DNA from: an uncultured Eubacteriales bacterium
GTDB taxonomy: Bacteria > Bacillota > Clostridia > Oscillospirales > CAG-382
Reading direction: 5' to 3'
Length of the DNA stretch: 5,588 bases
Assembly: GCA_900548115.1 (NCBI GenBank)
Contig: URJL01000071.1
Span: 1 to 5,588, forward strand
The notes under the pieces: model-generated
What the model was told of the DNA's origin: nothing
Databases searched by the model: none
The model's input: the letters and a program-made list of their open reading frames with translations, nothing else
In this document: positions 5,534-5,588 of the stretch, piece by piece
Numbering within the stretch: position 1 is the stretch's first letter
How the letters are laid out: every line of letters begins with the position of its first letter
Made by a program: the position numbers and the translations under genes

Positions 5534-5585
5534 GTGAAAAGGGATTCCGCCGGTCGGAATCCCTTTTCACATTATCCGTGTTATG
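5534..5585 (-). repeat. Palindromic repeat unit, copy 5 (minus orientation, inverted twin of copy 1)
   Basis: The hairpin is at 5534-5570 with 16-bp perfect arms and loop CCGGT (ACCGG on the minus strand). The left flank, read on the minus strand, is CATAACACGGATAAT (5585-5571). Bases 5534-5582 are the exact reverse complement of 1-49. No right flank follows on the inner side, where the sequence is A-rich, so this copy is shorter than copies 1, 3 and 4. It lies 20 nt after the stop of the secreted-protein gene and may serve as its 3' transcript end, although no T-run follows on the plus strand. Confidence 0.85.
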
Positions 5586-5588
5586 GTA

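Noticed and set aside
1..5585. Palindromic repeats as a CRISPR array
   Set aside because: The repeats are dispersed, vary in sequence and orientation, and are not separated by uniform spacers; no cas gene is present.
5534..5588. Terminal hairpin as a classic intrinsic terminator of the secreted-protein gene
   Set aside because: The stem is strong but is followed by ATTATCCG rather than a T-run, and it belongs to a dispersed repeat family. A terminating role is possible but not shown.

Overview
The window looks like chromosomal DNA from an uncultured member of the Clostridia (Firmicutes), probably a gut-type Oscillospirales/Christensenellales relative. This rests on a purine-rich Shine-Dalgarno before the secreted-protein gene, sigma-A promoters with TTGACA/TGnTATAAT-type boxes, and the protein types. 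The taxon is an inference and is not proven by any marker gene here.

Layout, left to right: (1) two abutting palindromic repeat units (1-124), the second running into the 3' end of a gene; (2) a leftward gene for a SulP-family anion transporter with a C-terminal STAS domain (116-1756, minus), with a good promoter at 1819-1847; (3) a palindromic repeat in minus orientation (1853-1926); (4) a non-coding stretch of about 700 bases made largely of short perfect hairpins placed end to end (about 2001-2604); (5) a fourth palindromic repeat in plus orientation (2631-2702); (6) a promoter (2719-2747) and a rightward gene for a 906-residue secreted surface protein (2793-5513) with a His/Glu-rich N-terminus, three repeated tail-fibre-like modules and a beta-propeller-like C-terminus; (7) a fifth palindromic repeat in minus orientation at the right edge (5534-5585), which is an exact inverted copy of the left edge over at least 49 bases.

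The two genes are divergent, each has its own promoter, and nothing in the sequence ties their functions together. The unusual content is non-coding. It is a family of 37-nt palindromes (16-bp stem, 5-nt loop) with conserved flanks and strong compensatory variation between copies, plus a 'string of hairpins' block bracketed by two inverted copies of that repeat. The symmetrical order (repeat, gene, repeat, hairpin block, repeat, gene, repeat) is worth checking as a possible composite non-autonomous element, though ordinary accumulation of intergenic repeats would also explain it. No complete transposase, RNA gene, CRISPR array or phage gene was recognised.
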